NCBI GenBank assembly: GCA_964526735.1 | Contig: CAZGLO010000008.1 | Coordinates: 1 to 64,000, forward strand | Origin: JAAUSY01 sp964526735 | GTDB taxonomy: Bacteria; Chloroflexota; Chloroflexia; Chloroflexales; Chloroflexaceae | DNA: 64,000 nt | Direction of reading: 5' to 3' | Shown here: piece by piece, positions 54,366-62,412 of the stretch | Layout: every line of letters starts with the position of its first letter | Numbering within the stretch: position 1 is the stretch's first letter | The notes under the pieces: generated by a model | Told to the model about the DNA's origin: nothing | The model's database searches: none | What the model saw: the letters and a program-made list of their open reading frames with translations, nothing else | Program-made: the position numbers and the translations under genes

Positions 54366-54395
54366 TTGACTCCTCGTTTGATTCTCAGGTAATAT
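54366..54395 (+). promoter_or_regulatory. Promoter-like sequence before the IS1 relic
   Basis: TTGACT (54366-54371), 18-base spacer, TAATAT (54390-54395). No intact gene follows for 900 bases; it may read into the relic. Confidence 0.45.
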
Positions 54396-54432
54396 TAAAA
54401 GAGGGTTGTTGTTCGTCTCTATAGAGGGGTCG

Positions 54433-55000
54433 TGGTAATATGACTACTGGCAGAGGACAAGCGATTGCAAACCCTGGAGATATCTCATGGAATGCAAAAA
54501 GTGTGGCAGCACGAACACGGTGAAAATGGACGCACATCGACGGGCCAGCAGTAGTATCACTGCCGCGCGTGTGGCGTTTACACCGTCACCGGCGACTACG
54601 CTCGTGACCGCGCCATCAAGATGAAGATCGTGGACAAGCTGCATCGTGAACGCGTCTCACAGCGCGGCATTGCCCGAGTGACGGGTATCAGTCGGCCCAC
54701 CATGATCCGCTGGCTGCGAAAAAAAAGTCTTACGCCCCATCGGGGCGACGATCCTGCCGTCGAGCGCTCCACAAAGCGGGTCGTCGGCTGGGCCGTTGGC
54801 GATCGATCCGCCACAACCTGCCGCAAGCTCTGGGTATTGTTGCCTACCGATTATCGCAAACGCGGCATCTTTTATACCGACGAGTATTGCATCTGCGGAA
54901 AACGCTGTTGTTCAGTCGAAATGTGCAGTTGCATGCGGTGCGCCTCCGTCTGATCGTGAATGCCTATAATGCCGAGCGTGCAGGTATATGTGACCACCAC
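54433..55000 (+). pseudogene. IS1-family transposase relic with internal deletion
   Basis: The InsA-like start MECKKCGSTNTVKMDAHRR (from ATG 54487) loses frame by one missing base near 54544; the next frame has a stop (TAG 54552-54554) and then reads CRACGVYTVTGDYARDRAIKMKIVDK, a HTH (RGIARVTGISRPTMIRWLRKK) and InsB-type KRVVGWAVGDRSATTCRKLW and YTDE. The catalytic middle is deleted, and after a further frame change the end LLFSRNVQLHAVRLRLIVNAYNAERAG is joined. Possible ends are ggtaatatgactactgg at 54433 and atgtgaccaccac at 54988-55000. Same family as the relic at 15.1-15.4 kb. Confidence 0.82.
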
Positions 55001-55069
55001 TGGCAGTGACCCTGATTTATGACAGTAACGTGTTGCGTGCACCGATTGCGCATCACGGTGCGGAGGCGG

Positions 55070-55225
55070 TCTATTCCCCCACTCATGAGGTGTAAAGTCC
55101 CCATCGACGATGATCGCCACCGCTGCAAAGAGCGGCATGTGGTGGAGTGTTTCATCAACAAGATCTTCGTCCAATTTGCCGGTGTCCTGATCTGGTCATA
55201 TTTGAGTGAGCTATCATTAAGAAGC
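55070..55225 (+). pseudogene. IS5-family transposase relic, C-terminal end
   Basis: A frame reading IPPLMRCKVPIDDDRHRCKERHVVECFINKI, then FAGVLIWSYLSE matches the end of IS5-type DDE transposases, where KERHVVECFINKIK is followed by an FRR..R.DK segment. That segment is missing, and there is a stop soon after. Only debris, directly behind the IS1 relic. Confidence 0.65.
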
Positions 55226-55330
55226 GAAAGAGATGAAAGAATGGTTGCAATCCCACTCTCATATCAAGTATAATAAAAAGACAAAGTAGCTTCTACCATC
55301 TATCGGTTTTTCTCTCTTAGAAAGGGTGGT

Positions 55331-55573
55331 ATGCTCAGTATGGCACTGTTCAAAGCCCTCGCAGACGCTATTTACCAAGAATATGACCGACGTATCAAGC
55401 GGGCAAGCGAAATCGTTGAGTATGGCATGCACCATGGCCACCACGGCCACCATGGCCACCATGACCACGGGGGTCATGGCGACGAAGCAGAAGACGCGGA
55501 AGAGGACGAGGGTTCGGTCATTTCAAACGTGCCAATAGGAGCACAAGTTGGCCGGTCGTACAGATCTCACTAG
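55331..55573 (+). CDS. His/Gly-rich mini protein
   Basis: 80 residues. Residues 1-32 form a helical head (MLSMALFKALADAIYQEYDRR), then a run of HHGHHGHHGHHDHGGHG and an acidic stretch (DEAEDAEEDE). Such His-rich parts bind Ni, Zn, Co or Cu in other proteins. AAAGGGTGG precedes the ATG and the stop is 21 bases before maf, so it looks like the first gene of a maf operon. Not a family I recognise; a transcribed but spurious frame cannot be excluded. Confidence 0.6.
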   Translation: MLSMALFKALADAIYQEYDRRIKRASEIVEYGMHHGHHGHHGHHDHGGHGDEAEDAEEDEGSVISNVPIGAQVGRSYRSH

Positions 55574-55594
55574 CAAGACGATGCGAAGATTGTT

Positions 55595-56281
55595 ATGGCA
55601 CCCATCATCATTTTGGCCTCCGCCTCACCACGCCGCCGCGAGCTGCTGACGTATTTGGGTATTGCGTTTGAGGTCGCTGCGAGCGACGCCGAAGACGATA
55701 CCCAGACCCCGCCCGCCAACGTGGTGTTGCTCCTTCCTCCCTGCCCGCTCTCCGAAGCCGACAACCCCGCCCTGCTTGCCTGGCGAAAGGCGAATGCGGT
55801 GTGGGCCGAACACCCTGACGCGATTGTCCTTGGGGCCGACACCACCGTCGTCCTTGATGACCAACCGCTCAACAAGCCGACCGACGATGACCATGCCCGC
55901 GACATGCTCTCGCGCTTGGCAGGCAAGAAGCACACAGTCTACACGGGTATCTGCCTCTACACCCAACGCCAAACCCTCCTTGAGCTTGTGGCAACTGACG
56001 TCATCTTCCACCCCCTCTCGCAAGCAGACATAGACGACTATGTGGCGACGGGAGAGCCGCTTGACAAGGCCGGTGCATATGGCATCCAGGGCGAAGGAGG
56101 GCGGCTCATCGCGCGGGTGGAGGGCAGTTATACCAACGTGGTAGGTCTTCCGTTGATTGAAACGCACCGTCTCCTTGCCAATGTTGGCATCACCAACCTC
56201 AACCATCCAACGATTGCCTACCAATCGTGGATACAAGCGCAAGGAAAGGAACCGTTACCATGTCCTCCAACACATCCATAA
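55595..56281 (+). CDS. maf: Maf-family nucleotide pyrophosphatase
   Basis: 228 residues. Cuts non-canonical or excess nucleoside triphosphates (dTTP/UTP-type) to monophosphates. ASASPRRRELL at 8-18, VLGADTTV in the middle, and DKAGAYGIQGEGG near 170 are the family motifs. About 15 extra residues (NVVLLLPPCPLSEA) are inserted near 40-55. Its 3' end overlaps the next gene by 22 bases. Confidence 0.93.
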   Translation: MAPIIILASASPRRRELLTYLGIAFEVAASDAEDDTQTPPANVVLLLPPCPLSEADNPALLAWRKANAVWAEHPDAIVLGADTTVVLDDQPLNKPTDDDHARDMLSRLAGKKHTVYTGICLYTQRQTLLELVATDVIFHPLSQADIDDYVATGEPLDKAGAYGIQGEGGRLIARVEGSYTNVVGLPLIETHRLLANVGITNLNHPTIAYQSWIQAQGKEPLPCPPTHP

Positions 56282-57003
56282 GGCTGCTGATTGTCGATGA
56301 TCACCCACTCTTTCGGCAGGGAGTACGCTATGCGCTCACCTCCGAACCCGATGTCTACGTTGTGGGGGATGTCGCAAGTGGGGAGGATGCACTCGAATGG
56401 CTTGGCAACGTCGATCACAGCCAAGAGCCTAACGTTGTCCTGGCAGACCTCAATCTGCCGGGGATGAGTGGGCTTGAACTCACGCGCCAGCTTCGCCGCC
56501 AATATCCTGGCCTTGGCGTGGTGATGCTGAGTATGCACGAAAATGATGAACAAGCATTTCAGGCATTGCAATCAGGGGCAGCCGCCTACCGTTCAAAGGA
56601 TGTCCGCCCACAAGAGTTGCTTGAGGTGCTGCGGCGCGTGGCACAGGGCGAGTATGTGATTGATGACGTGGTCTTGCAGGAGCCAAAAGTCGCCAGCCGG
56701 GTGCTTTCGCAGTTTCGGAGCCTGCCGCAAGAAGTTTCGACCACGCCCGACACCAATTTCCCCATCTTTACGCCGTTGAGCGACCGAGAGATCGGCGTGT
56801 TAGAGCGCATCGCCAATGGCGAAAGCAATCGCGAGATCGCCGAAGTGCTTGGCATCAGCACACAGACGGTCAAAAACCATATTTCCTCTATCCTACGCAA
56901 GCTCTCGCTCAACGACCGCACGCAAGCCGTCCTCTATGCGCTTCGACGGGGGTGGATCGACACGCCGGAAGCGGTACGTTTTTCCAGTGAGGATGAAGAG
57001 TAG
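56260..57003 (+). CDS. NarL/LuxR-family response regulator
   Basis: 247 residues from ATG 56260, chosen because AAGGAAAGGA lies nine bases upstream; an in-frame upstream start at 56227 lies deep in maf. Receiver with LLIVDDHPLF, phosphoacceptor Asp63 (VLADLNLPG) and SKDVRP. C-terminal LuxR HTH: LSDREIGVLERIANGESNREIAEVLGISTQTVKNHISSIL. No kinase is adjacent. Co-transcribed with maf by overlap. Confidence 0.92.
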   Translation: MSSNTSIRLLIVDDHPLFRQGVRYALTSEPDVYVVGDVASGEDALEWLGNVDHSQEPNVVLADLNLPGMSGLELTRQLRRQYPGLGVVMLSMHENDEQAFQALQSGAAAYRSKDVRPQELLEVLRRVAQGEYVIDDVVLQEPKVASRVLSQFRSLPQEVSTTPDTNFPIFTPLSDREIGVLERIANGESNREIAEVLGISTQTVKNHISSILRKLSLNDRTQAVLYALRRGWIDTPEAVRFSSEDEE

Positions 57004-57020
57004 AACACACAAAGCGTAAG

Positions 57021-57629
57021 CTATGGGGTTGATGAAGGGGGGTGAGAAGAGGTTTTCGTCATCTTAACAAGCCGACTGGTGTAGCGAAAGACCGATATCC
57101 ATCCTATCCCAAACCAAAGGGAGAGCAAGATGGTGCCAAGTCGCGTCTTCCCCGCGACATAGCTTATCAAGGCGATGCTCAGCACAAACGTCGTGAGCTT
57201 GCCAATAAACAATGGCGGGGTAATGTAGACCTTATGCCGATAGAACATGAGGCCGCTGAGCAAAATACCCACATCCCGCGCCAAAATGAGGCTCGCAAAC
57301 CACCACGGGAGATTGCGGGTCTCCGACAGCGTGATGGCTATCACATTGACAAGCAGCTTGTCGGCGACAGGATCAAGCACCTTGCCAATCTCAGACTCCT
57401 CTCCCCGCCACCGTGCTATCGCCCCATCGACCACATCGGTTGCCATCGCCACCGCAACATACCAACACGCCGCCCGCCGTTGATCAGGCGCGCGCAATGC
57501 CCCCACAATCGGGGGGATAAACCCTATCCGGGCCAGCGAAAGGAGATTGGCCGGGTAGCCCAACTCACGGAGCGAACGCTGAGCTATCGCTCCAAATGTA
57601 TCAACCGTTTTGGGTGGTGTCTCTGCCAC
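57021..57629 (-). CDS. CDP-alcohol phosphatidyltransferase (PgsA-like)
   Basis: 202 residues, several spans. The diagnostic motif D-G-x2-A-R-x8-G-x3-D-x3-D is complete: Asp68-Gly69, Ala72-Arg73, Gly82, Asp86 and Asp90 (VVDGAIARWRGEESEIGKVLDPVAD). Makes phospholipid head groups from CDP-diacylglycerol; phosphatidylglycerophosphate synthase is most likely but other alcohols are possible. Confidence 0.88.
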   Translation of the reverse strand: MAETPPKTVDTFGAIAQRSLRELGYPANLLSLARIGFIPPIVGALRAPDQRRAACWYVAVAMATDVVDGAIARWRGEESEIGKVLDPVADKLLVNVIAITLSETRNLPWWFASLILARDVGILLSGLMFYRHKVYITPPLFIGKLTTFVLSIALISYVAGKTRLGTILLSLWFGIGWISVFRYTSRLVKMTKTSSHPPSSTP

Positions 57630-57694
57630 AGAGATATGCTTTCCAATATGCTGTCCATCTTCTGGCTATGTGTGCGCTACCATACAACTACTAA

Positions 57695-58879
57695 TTACCG
57701 CGCAATATGTGCCCGCACATAGCCATAGACCATTTCAAGCGCAAAATTTGCAATGTAATCCCACTTTTCCGACTGCCGCAGGTCGAAGTGGCGAATCACT
57801 TGGTTGCGGCCATTGTAGATGGCGAGTGTGACACAGACAGCCGAAAACCCCGTTTCGGGGTTTGGTTCTGCGACCTGAATGCCAAGCCCAATATCGGGTT
57901 GCCACCGATCCCGCACCTCCATCGCCCCCTCGGCAGACATATCGGCAATACGTGGATACTCAACCGCATAGGGGTAGAGCATCGCACCACGCACTGCGCT
58001 GAGGCCATTGGGAACAAGGCTCAACATACGGTAGACAGGCGCAATTGCCCCGCCCTCATACAACGCCAGCGTGATACCCGACTCTTGCAGTTGGCGGGCG
58101 ACAAGGCGGTCTAACGGCTCAAAGCCAATACAGAAGTTGCCAAGCCGTTCCTTGATCGCCGCCTCAACTGGCGCAATCAGCTCTTTGGCCTCATCAACGG
58201 TGGGGGCCTTGGCCGCAATACGAAGCTCACATTGGCCCTGCTTGGCAGAGGTGCCGACGGTGGGGTTTTCAGTGCGCATCAAGTCGGCAATGCGCTCGCC
58301 AATCACGCTTTCTCCCAGCCCAACGATGTGCATCTTTTGCACGTGCACGGTACCCTCAATACCACGCTCATTGCGCAGGTAGGGGTGGATGTGCTCCTCA
58401 AAAAGGGCACGCATTTCCATGGGGACGCCCGGAAGTACAATCAGCACACTGCGAGGCAGCTCTACCAAGAAAGCGGGAGCTGTGCCATATTGATTGGCGA
58501 TGGCTCGTGCCCCCTGCGGGACATAGGCCTGTGTTTGGTTGCTCTCGCTCATGGGGCGGTTCATCGCTGCAAACCGCGCGGCAATGGTGTCGAGAAGCTC
58601 TTGCCGAAACTCTAGCGGGCGATCAAGTGCGCGGGCCACCGCCTCGCGGGTGACATCATCCTCGGTCGGCCCCAACCCACCAGTGCAAATCACCAAATCA
58701 GCCCGTTCGAGGGCCTCCCGCACAAGAGACGTGATGTGCGACAGCGAATCTCCCACCATATGCGTACGGGTGATATCGACGCCGACCGCCGCCAGTTGCC
58801 GGGCAAGGTAGGACGTATTGGTGTCGACGGTCGTCCCGAGCACCAACTCTGAACCAATGGCAATGATTTCTGCTCTCAT
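57695..58879 (-). CDS. cinA: CinA-like protein (competence/damage-inducible family)
   Basis: 394 residues. The N-terminal COG1058/MoaB-like part is well kept (EIIAIGSELVLG, VICTGGLGPTEDDVTREAVA, LPGVPMEMRALFEE), a nucleotide pyrophosphatase in relatives. The C-terminal NMN-amidase part begins ITLALYEGGAIAP where active enzymes have AESCTGG, so its catalytic serine region is lost. Nicotinamide-nucleotide recycling may therefore be reduced to the first step. Confidence 0.9.
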   Translation of the reverse strand: MRAEIIAIGSELVLGTTVDTNTSYLARQLAAVGVDITRTHMVGDSLSHITSLVREALERADLVICTGGLGPTEDDVTREAVARALDRPLEFRQELLDTIAARFAAMNRPMSESNQTQAYVPQGARAIANQYGTAPAFLVELPRSVLIVLPGVPMEMRALFEEHIHPYLRNERGIEGTVHVQKMHIVGLGESVIGERIADLMRTENPTVGTSAKQGQCELRIAAKAPTVDEAKELIAPVEAAIKERLGNFCIGFEPLDRLVARQLQESGITLALYEGGAIAPVYRMLSLVPNGLSAVRGAMLYPYAVEYPRIADMSAEGAMEVRDRWQPDIGLGIQVAEPNPETGFSAVCVTLAIYNGRNQVIRHFDLRQSEKWDYIANFALEMVYGYVRAHIAR

Positions 58880-58897
58880 GTCTTAATCTGTGTTGTC

Positions 58898-59200
58898 CTA
58901 GAGCATCTCTATCTCATAGGTAAAGAGCGGCAGGTCGGGCCGACGCTGCTCAATAAACCGCACGACGGCTTCCAGTTGTCCGTGGGCATAGCGCCGCGAT
59001 GATGAGACACACGCCACCCCCAAGACAGCCTCTTGCCACGCATCTTGCGAGCCTACCTCTGCGATAGAGACGTTAAATTCATTGCGTACCCGCGCAATCA
59101 GCGACTTGACAATAGATCGCTTCTCTTTGAGCGAATGGACGCCGGGCAGGTGCAACGTAATGACGCAAGAACCGATAGTCAATTCCACGACCACGACCAT
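58898..59200 (-). CDS. DUF503 (YlxP-like) protein
   Basis: 100 residues, full length for the family: SCVITLHLPGVHSLKEKRSIVKSLIARVRNEFNVSIAEVG, then a hydrophobic strand and VVRFIE. YlxP lies next to ribosome-maturation genes in many Firmicutes, but its role is unclear. ATG 59200 overlaps the LON-domain gene by 22 bases, with GAAGG before it; translation is coupled. Confidence 0.88.
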   Translation of the reverse strand: MVVVVELTIGSCVITLHLPGVHSLKEKRSIVKSLIARVRNEFNVSIAEVGSQDAWQEAVLGVACVSSSRRYAHGQLEAVVRFIEQRRPDLPLFTYEIEML

Positions 59201-59829
59201 TCGCCTTCATCGGTAGAGGGGCGATGGCTTGGTCGGGGCAGCAAAGCAATCTCCGCCCGCAACATCATGGAGATCTCGCGCGCACGGGTGGCGGCATCGA
59301 CCTCAAGCCACCGTTGTTTACGTTCGTTGGTTACCTGCATGCGGTGGGCAAGATGATACGTCATCGCAATGGGGTCATCGGGCAATGTTTCGGAGCTGTT
59401 TTGAAACCCCGTCGCGGTGGAAATGGCATCCCAATAGAGATCATAGACGGCCTGCAGCTCCTGCACCCATTTTGGCTCGACCTCCTGCTCATCAGGCAGC
59501 AGTTCGACATTGCCGATCATATACGGCACCTGCTTGACGGTCTCATTCACCCGGAACCGTTGTTGCCCAACAGTGGTGATTAGATAGCGACCGTCGTCAA
59601 GCTGCACGCTGGCATTGATGTGGGCGATGGTGCCGACTTGCGAGGTAAACGACGGCGTGAGCAGCTCATCTACCATATCAGAGGAGGCAACCACCCCAAA
59701 GGGAATGTTTTCATCCAGGCAGTCCTTGATCATGGAACGGTAATGCTCTTCAAAGATGTGTAATGTCAGCGGCATCCCAGGGAAGAGCACGGTATTTAAT
59801 GGAAAAAGAGGAAGTTCTTCACTCATCAT
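59179..59829 (-). CDS. LON substrate-binding domain protein
   Basis: 216 residues from ATG 59829, supported by GAGG eight bases upstream; a TTG at 59874 overlapping the argJ stop is an alternative. The domain starts ELPLFPLNTVLFPGMPLTLHIFEEHYRSM, the N-terminal domain of Lon protease, but there is no ATPase or protease part. Stand-alone members exist in many bacteria with unknown role. Confidence 0.87.
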   Translation of the reverse strand: MMSEELPLFPLNTVLFPGMPLTLHIFEEHYRSMIKDCLDENIPFGVVASSDMVDELLTPSFTSQVGTIAHINASVQLDDGRYLITTVGQQRFRVNETVKQVPYMIGNVELLPDEQEVEPKWVQELQAVYDLYWDAISTATGFQNSSETLPDDPIAMTYHLAHRMQVTNERKQRWLEVDAATRAREISMMLRAEIALLPRPSHRPSTDEGEWSWSWN

Positions 59830-59870
59830 AAACACAGCCTCAAAATATCTCAACCCACCAATCGATCCAA

Positions 59871-61076
59871 TCAATCAAACTCGCCCCGCCACGTGCATGT
59901 CCACATAGTCGCAGAGCCAGGCCCGATGTGTAGATCGACGGTGAATTCTATTTCGCTATTTGAGAAGAGTTGGAGGGCAATATTTTCATCGAAAGAAACA
60001 GGCAACCCTTCTTTCATCAACAACAGATGGCCAATGGACAATTCCAACAGATCGGTGCGTATCTCAATCCGGCTTGCCCCGACGGCTGCAAGAAGCGTTC
60101 CCCAATCGGGGGTGCCAAAGTGACATACCTGCCGCACCGCGCGTGAACGGGCAAGGTGTTCGGCAATTTCGCGGGCGCTGGCCTCATCGAGGGCACCACG
60201 CACCGTCACCTGGATGATTTTGCCACTTGTGCCCGCATCGCGTACGATCTGCTGGGCTAAGTCGGCGGTGAGCGCGTCGAGGGCTTCCTGCCACGCCCCA
60301 TACTCCCACGAACTGGCTTCGACGATAGGCGGGCCTTCAGCCGTGCCATTGGCAAGAACCAGGACAGTATCATTGGGAGAGGTGTCGCCATCGATGGTCA
60401 GACGGCCAAACGACCGTGCCGTGCTCTGCTGCAATGAACGATTGAGCAACCGCGAATCGATGGCAAGGTCGGTCGTGATGAGGCACAAGAGCGTCGCGAG
60501 ACGCGGATGTACCATACTTGACCCCTTCGCCATCCCCGCCAAGGTAATCCGCCTCCCTTCGCGCAAATGCACCCGAAACACCCGCTCTTTCGGCTTGGCG
60601 TCGGTAGTCAAGAGCGCAAGCGCTGCGCGGTGCCCTCCGCCGCTGTCAAGCTCCGACACCGCCCGCCGCACCCCCCGCCGTAACAGCTCCATGCGCAAAG
60701 GGACGCCAATCAGGCCGCTCGACATCAGCAGCACACCGTCGCGGGGGATCTCAAGCTCGTCGGCAAGCACTTTGGCACTTTCCACCGCATCGGCAAGACC
60801 CGGTTGTCCGGTTCCGGCGTTCGCCTGTCCAGAGTTGATCATCACGGCGCGAATGCCTTCGGGATTGCGTGAAAGGATCACCTTGTTGAAGTAGACTGGC
60901 GCTGCCTCGGTGGTACTGGTGGTAAACATCGCAGCGGCGACACAGGGGTTTGTCGAATAGACCAGGGCGAGGTCGCGCGCTTTCACATCTGGCCCTTTAA
61001 GCCCAGCCGAGATGCCGGTAGATCGATACCCAAGCGGGCTAGAAATGTGACCGTCCTCAAAGATAGTATAACTCAT
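59871..61076 (-). CDS. argJ: Bifunctional ornithine acetyltransferase / N-acetylglutamate synthase
   Basis: About 401 residues from ATG 61076; a TTG at 61106 would add ten residues. Closes the acetyl cycle of arginine synthesis. The precursor cuts itself between Ala and Thr in HPRLATLLCLITTD; Thr195 becomes the nucleophile. Also MINSGQANAGTG and the TIDGDTSPNDT motif near the middle, and a GTPDWGTLLAAVG end. No other arg genes are in the window, so the pathway is scattered. Ends four bases from the alternative start of the LON gene. Confidence 0.94.
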   Translation of the reverse strand: MSYTIFEDGHISSPLGYRSTGISAGLKGPDVKARDLALVYSTNPCVAAAMFTTSTTEAAPVYFNKVILSRNPEGIRAVMINSGQANAGTGQPGLADAVESAKVLADELEIPRDGVLLMSSGLIGVPLRMELLRRGVRRAVSELDSGGGHRAALALLTTDAKPKERVFRVHLREGRRITLAGMAKGSSMVHPRLATLLCLITTDLAIDSRLLNRSLQQSTARSFGRLTIDGDTSPNDTVLVLANGTAEGPPIVEASSWEYGAWQEALDALTADLAQQIVRDAGTSGKIIQVTVRGALDEASAREIAEHLARSRAVRQVCHFGTPDWGTLLAAVGASRIEIRTDLLELSIGHLLLMKEGLPVSFDENIALQLFSNSEIEFTVDLHIGPGSATMWTCTWRGEFD

Positions 61077-61221
61077 AGTCGTGGCTGGTGATTGTCCGTT
61101 CTGCAATAGCTACCCAACATGGACATGCCAGTGTTCCTGGCGTTTTTGCACACACGGCAAACCGGCGGCTTCAATTCTGCCACATTATCTCTCTCAATAG
61201 TACCACAAAATCTATTGGTAT

Positions 61222-62340
61222 TCATCCCGTCGTGTGTGGCAATCGTACCTGATCTCCCTCGCATTCCACCAACCCATCGCGCTCCAACCCCGCGATGAGC
61301 CGCTTCAGCCACGTCCGATCATCAGGGCCATATGCCTCTTTCACCTGCGGCCCGAGCTTATCCAGCGGGAGCATGGCATCATCACGACGGGTACGCAATG
61401 TGGCAATCACCCGCCCGCGGTAATACCGATTGGAGCCGATAAAAGGCTGTGATTTGGGCGCGGGAGATGAGGATGAGGATGATGAAGACGAGGACGATGA
61501 AGACGAGAGCTGGGATGAGGACATAGAGAAGAGGCCATCACCCGCGTCCGGCAGAATATCACACCGTTGCTCGCACCACACCGCATACGCACACCCATGC
61601 ACACGCAACGGGCATTGTGAACACTGTGGGCTGGTAGCACAGATAACTGCACCCACCTCCATAAGCGCCTGGTTCCATTCCCACCCCTGCCCTGGCGGGA
61701 TAAGCGTTTGCGCATTTTCAAGCAGTTGCTTATCGGAGATTGTGGAGGAGGGGGAAGTGGCATTGTGTGTGGGGGAGGGGGATGGCGGGAGGGTGATTGG
61801 CCCAACAAGAAACCGATGAAGAACACGGCGTATGTTCGTATCCATAAACGCCACATCCTGCTCAAAGGCGAAGCATGCGATGGCACCGGCGGTATATGGG
61901 CCAATCCCCGGGAGTTGTTGCAATGTTGCAACATCCTGTGGAAATACTCCTTCATGTTCTGTGAGAATGCGTTGGGCTATCTTTTGGAGGTAGACCGCGC
62001 GGCGGTTGTAGCCAAGCCCCGCCCACGCCTGGATGACCATTGCGGTGGGTGCGGCTGCGAGCACCTCAAGCGTGGGGAAGGCGTCCAGGAAGGCGGCATA
62101 CCGATCTATCACGCGCGCCACCTGCGTTTGTTGGAGCATCATCTCTGCCACCAGCACGTGGTAGGGGGTGCGGGTCTGTCGCCAGGGGAGATTCCGTCCG
62201 TGGCGGCGGAACCACTCTATCAGATCGCGCTGGGTTGCGGCACACTCCTCACGCGCCACCGCGCGCGGGCCGTGCTGAGGAGGTAGGGGCGATGCCACAA
62301 ACTGCGCTTGCAGACCTTGTTTTCTACGCTTCTCCGCCAA
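61222..62340 (-). CDS. mutY: A/G-specific adenine DNA glycosylase MutY
   Basis: 372 residues. Removes A opposite 8-oxoG. Catalytic Glu66 (VAEMMLQQTQV), HhH LPGIGPYTAGAI, and catalytic Asp167 (FMDTNIRRVLHRF). The iron-sulfur cysteines 234, 240, 243 and 250 have spacing 5-2-6, unlike the usual 6-2-5. After them a poly-Ser run of about 20 and a winged-helix-like end (RGRVIATLRTR...LERDGLVECEGDQVRL) stand where the MutT-like 8-oxoG domain lies in E. coli. Actinobacterial MutY has a similar short end. The TTG start is weak; a start a few codons later is possible. Confidence 0.9.
   Translation of the reverse strand: MAEKRRKQGLQAQFVASPLPPQHGPRAVAREECAATQRDLIEWFRRHGRNLPWRQTRTPYHVLVAEMMLQQTQVARVIDRYAAFLDAFPTLEVLAAAPTAMVIQAWAGLGYNRRAVYLQKIAQRILTEHEGVFPQDVATLQQLPGIGPYTAGAIACFAFEQDVAFMDTNIRRVLHRFLVGPITLPPSPSPTHNATSPSSTISDKQLLENAQTLIPPGQGWEWNQALMEVGAVICATSPQCSQCPLRVHGCAYAVWCEQRCDILPDAGDGLFSMSSSQLSSSSSSSSSSSSSSPAPKSQPFIGSNRYYRGRVIATLRTRRDDAMLPLDKLGPQVKEAYGPDDRTWLKRLIAGLERDGLVECEGDQVRLPHTTG
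61469..61530 (-). repeat. Microsatellite (gat/gag-type) coding poly-Ser in mutY
   Basis: The plus strand shows an alternating gaggat/gatgaa/gacgag run; read from the gene it gives a Ser-only stretch between the Fe-S cluster and the C-terminal domain. Confidence 0.75.
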
Positions 62341-62412
62341 TAATCATCCTCTCATTACCTCACATCATCCTCGTATCATCTCTGGTTCCTGTTGCCTTCC
62401 TGTTCCGACTTC

